A DNA stretch of 11,962 bases from Candidatus Woesearchaeota archaeon. Lineage in GTDB: Archaea > Nanobdellota > Nanobdellia > Woesearchaeales > WJKL01. Positions 6,387 through 11,615 of the stretch are shown one piece after another. Location of the stretch: positions 1 through 11,962 of the forward strand of contig WJKL01000067.1 in assembly GCA_014729145.1 (NCBI GenBank), given 5' to 3'. Position numbers and translations under genes: made by a program. The stretch's first letter is position 1; the number at the start of each line of letters is the position of its first letter. The notes beneath the pieces were generated by a model, which was given only the letters and a program-made list of their open reading frames with translations, was not told the origin of the DNA and ran no database searches.

Positions 6387-7216
6387 AATACTTAAAATCC
6401 AAAAAAGCACAGCTGTTCAATCTCGGCCTTGTAGGTATAGCCACACTTGCTCTGATTATAGCATTGATCCTTTTTAAGCCGTATGAGGGAAAAGAACAGT
6501 TTCAGGTAGGCCCAAAACAGTTCCAGATGTTCAATAGTTTTCAGGAAAGCGAAAAACATCTTTTCTATATAGACCAGGCAGCAAAACTTTCAGCTCAACA
6601 GGCAATATATGATTTGACTTCAAACGCAGGATTCTATACTTCCAGATGCGGAACATATCAAAACTATGGTCTCTGGAATGAAAACTGCTATCCAGATTAT
6701 GAACTAAATCTTAAGATCTACCTTACCCAAAACTTAAATCCTTATTTAACTGAACTGGACAACCTGCTTCCAGAAACAAGGGTATTCTCAAACAATTATG
6801 AAATCTCCTTAATCCAAAAAGACAGCTTAAATGTAATCGGAACTGCAGTTCAGCCGATAAAAAGTATAATTTCAAGAGCAGATCAACCCCAAAATCTTGC
6901 AGGAAGATATCATATATATCCTTCTTTTAGCGTCCAGACAGATTATGATTTAGAAAGATTTCCAATATTGATAAACCAAGCATTCGACTTAATAGACTTA
7001 TGTCAGGATAAAACTGATAATGATTTAGAAGACTGTATATTAGATAATATCCCTGATGGCTGGGAGCCCGGACCATGCAGAAAACCGGTTGTCATACAAA
7101 ACAGGAAATGCTCTTTTTGTTATTACACTGGCAAACAAATTTTAACATACAACAATACATCAGACAAGATAGAATTCAGACCAATAGCTTACAAATTCGC
7201 CCTGGATTTTTCCTAA
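6383..7216 (+). CDS. KKAQ membrane protein with extracellular cysteine-containing domain
   Basis: This is the last gene of the coupled cassette, beginning in the ATGA overlap at 6383. The 277-residue product has a class III signal (KSKKAQL, 6-11) and a hydrophobic helix (about 12-32). The segment QMFNSFQESEKHLFYIDQAAKLSAQQAIYDL (48-78) is a long amphipathic helix, as in pilin stalks. A disulfide-prone pair follows in SRCGTY...NENCYPDY (about 88-106). The C-terminal third has further cysteines, including CRKP, KCSFCYYTG, which carries a CxxC. The region about 170-200 has aromatic strands (YHIYPSFSVQTDYDLERF). I recognise no catalytic motif. Spacing to the next gene (rpa) is 65 bases and includes a separate promoter, so the cassette ends here. 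Confidence 0.85.
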   Translation: MKYLKSKKAQLFNLGLVGIATLALIIALILFKPYEGKEQFQVGPKQFQMFNSFQESEKHLFYIDQAAKLSAQQAIYDLTSNAGFYTSRCGTYQNYGLWNENCYPDYELNLKIYLTQNLNPYLTELDNLLPETRVFSNNYEISLIQKDSLNVIGTAVQPIKSIISRADQPQNLAGRYHIYPSFSVQTDYDLERFPILINQAFDLIDLCQDKTDNDLEDCILDNIPDGWEPGPCRKPVVIQNRKCSFCYYTGKQILTYNNTSDKIEFRPIAYKFALDFS

Positions 7217-7230
7217 TACATATTCAATAA

Positions 7231-7239
7231 TATAAAAAT
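7231..7239 (+). promoter_or_regulatory. TATA box for rpa, with Shine-Dalgarno AGGGGG at 7268-7273
   Basis: TATAAAAAT is centred about 47 bases before the rpa ATG. A start site near 7261 gives a leader of about 21 bases that contains AGGGGG eight bases before the ATG. An alternative A/T-rich TTTAAATA at 7241-7248 would start too close to the Shine-Dalgarno. Confidence 0.5.
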
Positions 7240-7281
7240 TTTTAAATAAATAAATTTACAATTATTTAGGGGGTTTTATTC

Positions 7282-8286
7282 ATGCTAAAAATACCATTAC
7301 AAGACATCATAAAAAAGATTGAACAAAATACAGATCTTTCTGAAGCAGACATCAATGCAAAGATAGATGACAAGCTTAAGCAGTTATCAGGTTTAATATC
7401 TAAAGAAGGAGCAGCCCATATCGTCGCTAATGAATTGGGTGTAAAGGTTTTTGAACAGACTTCTGGCAAACTCCAGATAAAAAATATTCTTACTGGTATG
7501 AGATCTGTAGAGACAGTCGGAAAAGTCACAAGAAAATTTGACTTAAATAAATTTCAGACAGATAACCGCTCAGGAAAAGTCTCTTCCATGTATATCGGTG
7601 ATGAAACAGGGACCATCAGGATCACTATGTGGGGGGAGATGGCTGAAAACATCAACAATATAAAAGAAAATGATATTATAAAGATAGTTGGAGGTTATGT
7701 AAGGGAAAACAGAGGAAGAAAAGAGGTCCATATGAATGAACGTTCAAAGATAATCATCAATCCTGAAGGAGAAACTATAAAAGAAGTTAAAGACACCCAG
7801 TCACAGCCCCAGGCCCAGAGAAAACCTATAAAAGACCTTACTGAACAGGACCAAAACACCGAGATTCTCGGAACTATTGTCCAGGCTTTTGAGCCAAGAT
7901 TTTATCCAACCTGTCCAAAGTGCAATAAAAAAGTAAATCCTCAGCAGGAAAACTACGTCTGCAAAGAGCACGGACAAGTAACACCTGAATTTGCTTATGT
8001 CATGAACGTAGTATTGGATGACGGCACTGAAACCATAAGAACAGTCTTCTTCAGAAATCAGGCTGAGCGTTTGCTGGAAAAGTCCAAGGAAGAGATGCTG
8101 AAATACAAAGAAAATCCTGAGCAGTTCAATTCTGTAAAGACAGAGCTTCTTGGAACCCAGATAAAGCTTGTCGGAAGGACCCAGAAAAACCAGATGTTTG
8201 ACAGGCTTGAATTTATTTCTCAACTAGTATTCAAGAACCCTGACCCTGAAAAAGAGATAAAAAACCTGAAAGAACAGGATAATTAA
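7282..8286 (+). CDS. rpa: Replication protein A (archaeal single-stranded DNA-binding protein)
   Basis: Archaeal RPA coats single-stranded DNA in replication, repair and recombination and works with RadA, encoded further along. The 334-residue product has an N-terminal helical part (about 1-55, including ISKEGAAHIVANELGV), an OB fold (about 68-160, with SSMYIGDETGTIRITMWGE typical of the fold), a linker (161-185), and a second domain with a zinc-binding site made of C211, C214, C227 and H230. The second domain (192-315) is also OB-like, with a helical tail. The architecture matches archaeal RPA41-type proteins with a CxxC...CxxH zinc finger. The ATG at 7282 has a good Shine-Dalgarno. The gene for a membrane hydrolase follows after 5 bases. 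No RPA14/32 partner genes are visible. Confidence 0.9.
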   Translation: MLKIPLQDIIKKIEQNTDLSEADINAKIDDKLKQLSGLISKEGAAHIVANELGVKVFEQTSGKLQIKNILTGMRSVETVGKVTRKFDLNKFQTDNRSGKVSSMYIGDETGTIRITMWGEMAENINNIKENDIIKIVGGYVRENRGRKEVHMNERSKIIINPEGETIKEVKDTQSQPQAQRKPIKDLTEQDQNTEILGTIVQAFEPRFYPTCPKCNKKVNPQQENYVCKEHGQVTPEFAYVMNVVLDDGTETIRTVFFRNQAERLLEKSKEEMLKYKENPEQFNSVKTELLGTQIKLVGRTQKNQMFDRLEFISQLVFKNPDPEKEIKNLKEQDN

Positions 8287-8291
8287 TCAAG

Positions 8292-8747
8292 ATGCTTTGG
8301 TATACACATATAGCCTTTGGAGTGCTTTCTTCTTTAGTTTTGATGCCTTCTTTGTCTCTTACCAACAAATTAATTTTCTTCATCTTCGTTATATTTGGCT
8401 CTCTGCTTCCGGACATCGACCATCCTGACAGCAAGATAAACAGCTATGCTCCTTGGCTTTTAAAACCTATAACCATTTTCACAAAACACAGAGGGATATT
8501 CCATTCCTTAATCGCAGGGATACTTTTTCCAGGACTAATATATTACTTTATCAGCAAAACATTTGGCTTTGCATTGTTCCTGGGCTATACATCCCATCTT
8601 TTAATAGATGGATTTACCCAAAGCGGAATCAATTTCCTTCATCCGGTGTCAAAACTTCATCTGTCAGGTTTTATAGAAACAGGCAAGTTCTTGGAGCATA
8701 TCTTGTTGATAATATTTGTTTTATTGATACTTTTTAGGATATTTTAG
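8292..8747 (+). CDS. YdjM/DUF457-family membrane-bound metal-dependent hydrolase
   Basis: The 151-residue product is a polytopic membrane protein with the conserved His/Asp motifs of the YdjM (DUF457, LexA-binding inner membrane hydrolase) family. H6 lies in the first helix, LPDIDHPDS is at 39-47, HRGIFHS at 66-72, and GYTSHLLIDGFT at 98-109, with H117-P118 in the next loop. These residues are thought to bind a metal ion; the natural substrate is unknown. At least four hydrophobic segments are visible (about 8-40, 70-88, 91-103, 135-150). It starts five bases after the rpa stop, so it is probably co-transcribed with rpa. The Shine-Dalgarno is weak (TCAAG just before ATG), which fits translation coupled to rpa. 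Confidence 0.85.
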   Translation: MLWYTHIAFGVLSSLVLMPSLSLTNKLIFFIFVIFGSLLPDIDHPDSKINSYAPWLLKPITIFTKHRGIFHSLIAGILFPGLIYYFISKTFGFALFLGYTSHLLIDGFTQSGINFLHPVSKLHLSGFIETGKFLEHILLIIFVLLILFRIF

Positions 8748-8766
8748 AAAAGATATTAGATTTAGC

Positions 8767-9228
8767 TCACTTTTTATCTTTTTTGTGAACTTCTAAAAGC
8801 TGCCTTTCAGGAACAGTATGCTCAAGATACTTTCTTACTGCAAACAGTCCTGCAATTGCAGCCACCCCGATGATCAAATCCCACATGTTGTCAGATTTGA
8901 CCAACATCTTCCTTGCCACTACAAAAAACATAACTTCCACTAGACTTTCAGGGCTTCTTCTTATCAATAAGATAGCCAGCTCAACCCCAATCACTATCAA
9001 CAATATATTTGACAACAATCCTTCAAAAGTATGATAGAACTCTGATCCACCAAGATGGGAAAAATCCATTCCAATCACATTCTGGACAATAGCGATCCCC
9101 CCTATAATCACAAAAGCAATGACTAGAACCGCGATTAATATCTCAAGCCAGTGCAAAAGGACACTAAGCCAGCTTAAGGTATTTTTCATAAAATGCATGC
9201 CTTTATGGTTGTAAAGTTTCCTGACCAT
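8767..9228 (-). CDS. PsiE-like four-helix membrane protein
   Basis: This minus-strand gene converges on the hydrolase gene, with 19 bases between stops. The 153-residue product has about four membrane helices (17-45, 65-90, 94-110, 114-135) and basic ends. The segment VELAILLIRRSPESLVEVMFFVVARKML resembles the PsiE (phosphate-starvation-inducible E) family motif of a charged loop followed by a helix ending in ARK. The PsiE role is poorly known. The start is set by a strong Shine-Dalgarno (AGAGGTGG, complement of 9233-9240) four bases before ATG, and a TATA box lies at 9264-9272. Similarity was judged by eye, so PsiE membership is moderate; a generic small membrane protein is the alternative. 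It is divergent from the 9550 gene. Confidence 0.75.
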   Translation of the reverse strand: MVRKLYNHKGMHFMKNTLSWLSVLLHWLEILIAVLVIAFVIIGGIAIVQNVIGMDFSHLGGSEFYHTFEGLLSNILLIVIGVELAILLIRRSPESLVEVMFFVVARKMLVKSDNMWDLIIGVAAIAGLFAVRKYLEHTVPERQLLEVHKKDKK

Positions 9229-9263
9229 CTATCCACCTCTTATTGAATATTAATCATAATAAC

Positions 9264-9272
9264 TATATAAAA
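9264..9272 (-). promoter_or_regulatory. TATA box of the minus-strand PsiE-like gene
   Basis: On the minus strand this reads TTTTATATA, preceded by GAAAC, which resembles a purine-rich BRE element. The start site would fall near 9243, giving a leader of about 15 bases that includes the AGAGGTGG Shine-Dalgarno. Confidence 0.6.
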
Positions 9273-9293
9273 GTTTCTTTCCAATGTTAAGGC

Positions 9294-9373
9294 CACTGGA
9301 CACCCTTTATTCCCTAAATTCTAACACTACAGCCCTTCTAACCATAAAATCTACTACCACTGGTCACTGGACA
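9294..9373 (+). repeat. Repeated CACTGG words between divergent promoters
   Basis: CACTGGACA occurs at 9294-9302 and 9365-9373, and CACTGG also at 9358-9363 in tandem with the last copy. The flanking GGCCA (9291-9295) and TGGCC (9374-9378) are mutual inverse matches. One copy lies about 21 bases upstream of the minus-strand TATA box and another about 14 bases upstream of the plus-strand TATA box, as a regulator site for both genes would. The region from 9274 to 9387 holds no gene that I can see. Confidence 0.4.
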
Positions 9374-9387
9374 TGGCCTCGCAGCGC

Positions 9388-9395
9388 TTATAAAG
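9388..9395 (+). promoter_or_regulatory. TATA box upstream of the structured leader and the 9550 gene
   Basis: TTATAAAG is a good TATA box. A start site about 26 bases downstream falls near 9417, immediately before the first hairpin of the structured region, and the resulting leader to 9550 would be about 130 bases. Confidence 0.55.
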
Positions 9396-9418
9396 AATTT
9401 TTACTTTATCATCATTAA

Positions 9419-9499
9419 CCTGAACAAAATCAGGCCAGCAAGAACTCTGTTTCTTGCACTCCCATCCTGGAGCAAACAAAATAAATTTTTGTTTGGCTC
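9419..9499 (+). ncRNA. Structured leader RNA or small RNA with three hairpins
   Basis: Three consecutive stem-loops follow the TATA box. H1: CCTGA (9419-9423) with TCAGG (9430-9434). H2: GCAAGAA (9438-9444) with TTCTTGC (9451-9457), enclosed by CCA (9435-9437) with TGG (9468-9470), leaving a C-rich internal bulge. H3: GAGCAAACAAAA (9470-9481) with TTTTGTTT-G-GCTC (9487-9499), 12 pairs and one bulged G. G9470 is shared by the H2 closure and H3, so those two pairings compete. I see no tRNA or known RNA family. It may be the 5' leader of the gene at 9550 or a separate small RNA. Confidence 0.5.
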
Positions 9500-9536
9500 A
9501 TAATTAAGGGATGTTGAAATAAAATGCGAAAGCAAC

Positions 9537-9556
9537 GGAGGTGTCTAATATGACAC
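9537..9556 (+). promoter_or_regulatory. Shine-Dalgarno GGAGGTG and start-codon hairpin at 9550
   Basis: GGAGGTG (9537-9543) lies six bases before the ATG at 9550, which decides the start; GTG 9541 overlaps the Shine-Dalgarno and is rejected. GTGTC (9541-9545) can pair with GACAC (9552-9556), placing part of the Shine-Dalgarno and start codon in a short hairpin. Confidence 0.55.
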
Positions 9557-9855
9557 AAGAAAAACAAATATCAGGCGAAAATCAGCCTGAAAAAAAATTT
9601 AGAGCAGGAGCTGTTTCTGCAACTGTTTGGCTAAACCAAGGCCAAAACAAAAAGACTGGAGAGATTAATAACTACAGAACAATCTCTATCCAAAGAGGAT
9701 ACAAAGACAAGAATGACCAATGGCAGAATACCAATTCTTTAAGGATAAATGATCTGCCAAGGGCAGCTTTAGTTTTAAAGCAGGCCTATGAATATACAGT
9801 CACCACCCCTGTACAAAGTGATTCATCAAGTGTTTCAGAAGAGCCTGTAATGTAG
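9550..9855 (+). CDS. Small conserved protein next to radA, possible nucleic-acid binding
   Basis: This 101-residue protein has a flexible charged head (1-15), a compact core (about 16-84) that begins FRAGAVSATVW (17-27), and an acidic/Ser-rich tail (88-101). The core looks strand-rich, with conserved-looking aromatic and basic positions in TISIQRGYKDKNDQWQNTNSLRINDLPRA (44-72). The pattern, FRAG-x-WLNQG, then RTISIQRGYKDK-D-W, is typical of small single-strand-binding-like proteins in archaea and bacteria. I cannot name the family, and no residue proves DNA binding. The adjacency to radA (37 bases) and the presence of RPA nearby suggest a role in recombination or repair (inference). The disordered acidic tail resembles SSB-type tails used for partner binding. 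The start follows a strong Shine-Dalgarno. Confidence 0.85.
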   Translation: MTQEKQISGENQPEKKFRAGAVSATVWLNQGQNKKTGEINNYRTISIQRGYKDKNDQWQNTNSLRINDLPRAALVLKQAYEYTVTTPVQSDSSSVSEEPVM

Positions 9856-9863
9856 GCTCTTTT
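9837..9863 (+). terminator. Hairpin with T tail across the stop of the 9550 gene
   Basis: AGAAGAGCCT (9837-9846) pairs with AGGCTCTTTT (9854-9863) around the seven-base loop at 9847-9853, giving 10 pairs with one G-U. The 3' arm ends in four Ts, so it resembles an intrinsic terminator. It overlaps the stop codon (9853-9855) and precedes the radA promoter candidate by about eight bases. Confidence 0.5.
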
Positions 9864-9870
9864 GATAAAA

Positions 9871-9878
9871 TATATAAA
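9871..9878 (+). promoter_or_regulatory. Possible TATA box of radA
   Basis: TATATAAA lies just after the terminator-like hairpin. A start site about 26 bases downstream would be near 9900, which is after the first possible ATG (9893) of radA and before the second (9926). Confidence 0.4.
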
Positions 9879-9892
9879 TCAAGGTGATATAG

Positions 9893-10939
9893 ATGTTAGC
9901 AAAAACAAAAGGAGATGAAAAAACAATGCCTGATACAGAAAAAGAATCAAAGTCAAAAAAATCTCAGAAAACAAAAAAGTCGGAAGAAAAAACAAAAGAA
10001 CAGGAAAATAAAACAACTCTGTCAGATCTTCCAGGTGTAGGTCCTGCTACAGTTGAAAAACTCAATACTGTGGGTTATGATGATCTTATGTCAGTTGCAG
10101 TTGCAACTGCAGGAGAGCTTATTGAAGTTACCGGCATGTCTGAGTCAGCAGCAAAAAAAGTGATTGCTGCAGCAAGAACTTCTCTAAATATGGGGTTTGA
10201 ATCAGGTATGGATCTGTTAAATCAGAGAAAAAGTGTTATCAAGATTCCGACAGGAAGCGATGAATTTGACAAGCTAATCGGAGGGGGCTTTGAGACCGGA
10301 GCAATAACAGAATGCTTTGGTGAATTCGGTTCAGGAAAGACACAGTTAAGCCATATCTTGGCAGTCAATATAATTAAAAACAACCCCAAATCAACTGTTG
10401 TTTATATTGATACAGAAAACACCTTCAGACCTGAAAGGATTTCAGAGCTCGCTGAAGCCAAAGATCTAAAACCTGAAGATGTGCTAAAGAAGATAAAAGT
10501 GGCAAGGGCTTTTAATTCTGATCATCAGATGCTGCTCGCAGAAAAAGTAGAGGATCTGATAAAAAAACAAAACCTGAATATTAATCTGGTTATTGTAGAT
10601 TCTCTCACCTCACATTTTAGAGCAGAATTTATCGGACGTGGAACTCTTGCAGAAAGACAGCAGAAGCTGAACAGGCATATGAGAGATCTTGCCAAGCTTT
10701 CTTCAATACACAATCTTTGTGTTTATGTGACCAACCAGGTCATGTCAAAACCAGACCAGTTCTTTGGAGACCCGACAAAAGCTATCGGAGGCCATATTGT
10801 TGCACACGCCTCTACTTTCCGTCTTTATCTTAGAAAAGGCAAGAAAGGTTCAAGAGTTGCAAAGCTTGTTGATTCTCCTAATCTCCCTGAAGGAGAGTGC
10901 GGCTTCTTTATAACTGGAAAAGGCCTAAAAGATTTGTAA
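9893..10939 (+). CDS. radA: DNA repair and recombination protein RadA
   Basis: RadA is the archaeal Rad51/RecA-family recombinase, which forms filaments on single-stranded DNA and catalyses strand exchange. The 348-residue product has a lysine-rich disordered head (1-40), a helix-hairpin-helix domain (about 42-97, LPGVGPATVEKL), the linker with FESG (102-105), Walker A GEFGSGKT (143-150), Walker B LVIVD (232-236) and the DNA-binding loop region FRAEFIGRGTLAERQQ. All catalytic motifs are intact. Two starts are possible: 9893 (Shine-Dalgarno AGGTGAT at 9882-9888) and 9926 (GGAGATG at 9911-9917; 337 aa). If the TATA box at 9871 is used, the first start would be excluded; if transcription reads through from 9550, the first is favoured. 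The extra head is only 11 residues. Confidence 0.93.
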   Translation: MLAKTKGDEKTMPDTEKESKSKKSQKTKKSEEKTKEQENKTTLSDLPGVGPATVEKLNTVGYDDLMSVAVATAGELIEVTGMSESAAKKVIAAARTSLNMGFESGMDLLNQRKSVIKIPTGSDEFDKLIGGGFETGAITECFGEFGSGKTQLSHILAVNIIKNNPKSTVVYIDTENTFRPERISELAEAKDLKPEDVLKKIKVARAFNSDHQMLLAEKVEDLIKKQNLNINLVIVDSLTSHFRAEFIGRGTLAERQQKLNRHMRDLAKLSSIHNLCVYVTNQVMSKPDQFFGDPTKAIGGHIVAHASTFRLYLRKGKKGSRVAKLVDSPNLPEGECGFFITGKGLKDL

Positions 10940-10949
10940 TCAATACTTT

Positions 10950-10957
10950 TTTATATT
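10950..10957 (+). promoter_or_regulatory. TATA box for thpR
   Basis: TTTATATT is centred about 25 bases before the thpR ATG with no Shine-Dalgarno, fitting a leaderless transcript. The T-rich stretch (10947-10970) after radA can also act as its terminator. Confidence 0.45.
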
Positions 10958-10977
10958 TTCTTTTTTTATCTATTTCT

Positions 10978-11508
10978 ATGAGGTTATTTATAGCTTTAGA
11001 CTTAAAAGAACTTGAAGATTATTTCAAAAAGATCCAGAAACAGATTCCTGCAGAACCTATTGCTCAGATAAAACCAGTTTCTTCATTCCACTTAACTTTG
11101 AAATTCTTAGGGGAAATTAACAATCCAGACGAGATAAAGAAATCCCTTGAAAAAATAAAGATGCAGGGATTAAAACTAAAACTTTCTCCAAAGCTGGGGG
11201 TATTTCCATCAGAATCTTACATTAAGGTTGTCTGGGTCGGTTTGGAAGAAAATGAGGATCTTATCCAGCTCCAAAAAGACATTCAGAAAGCAGTTCCTCA
11301 CATCAGAGACGACTTCAAGTTCCTTCCCCATTTAACTCTTGCAAGAGTTAAGTTCATAAGAAACAAAGAAGCTTTCGTAAAAAAGATAAGATCTATCAAA
11401 GTAGATCCAAAAACAGTTGAGATAAAAAAATTCAAGCTTATAAAATCAGAACTAACAAGAAAAGGAGCAAAATATACTGATTTGACATCTTTTCCGCAAT
11501 CTTTATAA
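10978..11508 (+). CDS. thpR: RNA 2',3'-cyclic phosphodiesterase (LigT/ThpR family)
   Basis: This 176-residue protein belongs to the 2H phosphoesterase superfamily, and the two hallmark HxT motifs are present as HLTL at 38-41 (in SFHLTLKFLG) and at 118-121 (in PHLTLARV). ThpR hydrolyses 2',3'-cyclic phosphates at RNA ends and was first known as the 2'-5' RNA ligase (LigT); its physiological substrate is not settled. The length is typical of the family. The start MRLFIALDL is the standard beginning of the family, so I reject the in-frame upstream ATG at 10897, which would add 27 residues from the end of radA. A TATA box suggests a leaderless transcript. Its stop overlaps the TATA box of rpsB. 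Confidence 0.92.
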   Translation: MRLFIALDLKELEDYFKKIQKQIPAEPIAQIKPVSSFHLTLKFLGEINNPDEIKKSLEKIKMQGLKLKLSPKLGVFPSESYIKVVWVGLEENEDLIQLQKDIQKAVPHIRDDFKFLPHLTLARVKFIRNKEAFVKKIRSIKVDPKTVEIKKFKLIKSELTRKGAKYTDLTSFPQSL

Positions 11509-11509
11509 A
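11502..11509 (+). promoter_or_regulatory. TATA box of rpsB, overlapping the thpR stop
   Basis: TTTATAAA is a very good TATA box and overlaps the last codons of thpR. The predicted start site near 11532 places the RNA 5' end right at the leader hairpins. Confidence 0.6.
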
Positions 11510-11530
11510 CCACCTTCATCTCCTAACCTC

Positions 11531-11583
11531 TATTACCAAAGAGCGTGAGGTAATAAACAACGCAGTTTATTCTCATGTTCTTT
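11531..11583 (+). promoter_or_regulatory. Long leader hairpin of rpsB with a competing smaller hairpin
   Basis: A 12-bp stem (11538-11549 with 11572-11583; two G-U pairs) continues, after a two-base bulge (11550-11551), into a 7-bp stem (11552-11558 with 11565-11571) closed by the loop AACGCA. Together this makes 19 pairs. A second fold pairs TATTACC (11531-11537) with GGTAATA (11549-11555) and excludes the first. The element lies 32 bases before the rpsB ATG and just after the predicted transcription start. It could control S2 synthesis. Confidence 0.55.
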
Positions 11584-11615
11584 AATCATACATCATAATT
11601 AAACAAGAGATCAAA

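Noticed and set aside
8453..8737. Plus-strand open frame inside the YdjM-like gene
   Set aside because: Out-of-frame shadow; the family motifs all sit in the 8292 frame.
9400..9440. C/D-box small RNA on the minus strand
   Set aside because: An ATGATGA and a CTGA are present but in the wrong order, and no second pair of boxes lies at usual spacing.
9290..9500. tRNA, rRNA or CRISPR array in the intergenic region
   Set aside because: No cloverleaf, no conserved tRNA motifs and no regularly spaced repeats; the CACTGG words are too few and irregular.
10897..10977. Upstream ATG for thpR
   Set aside because: It would start inside radA; MRLFIALDL at 10978 is the standard family start.
11538..11583. 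Bulge-helix-bulge splicing motif or terminator of thpR
   Set aside because: There is only one two-base bulge rather than two three-base bulges, and the rpsB TATA box lies upstream of it.
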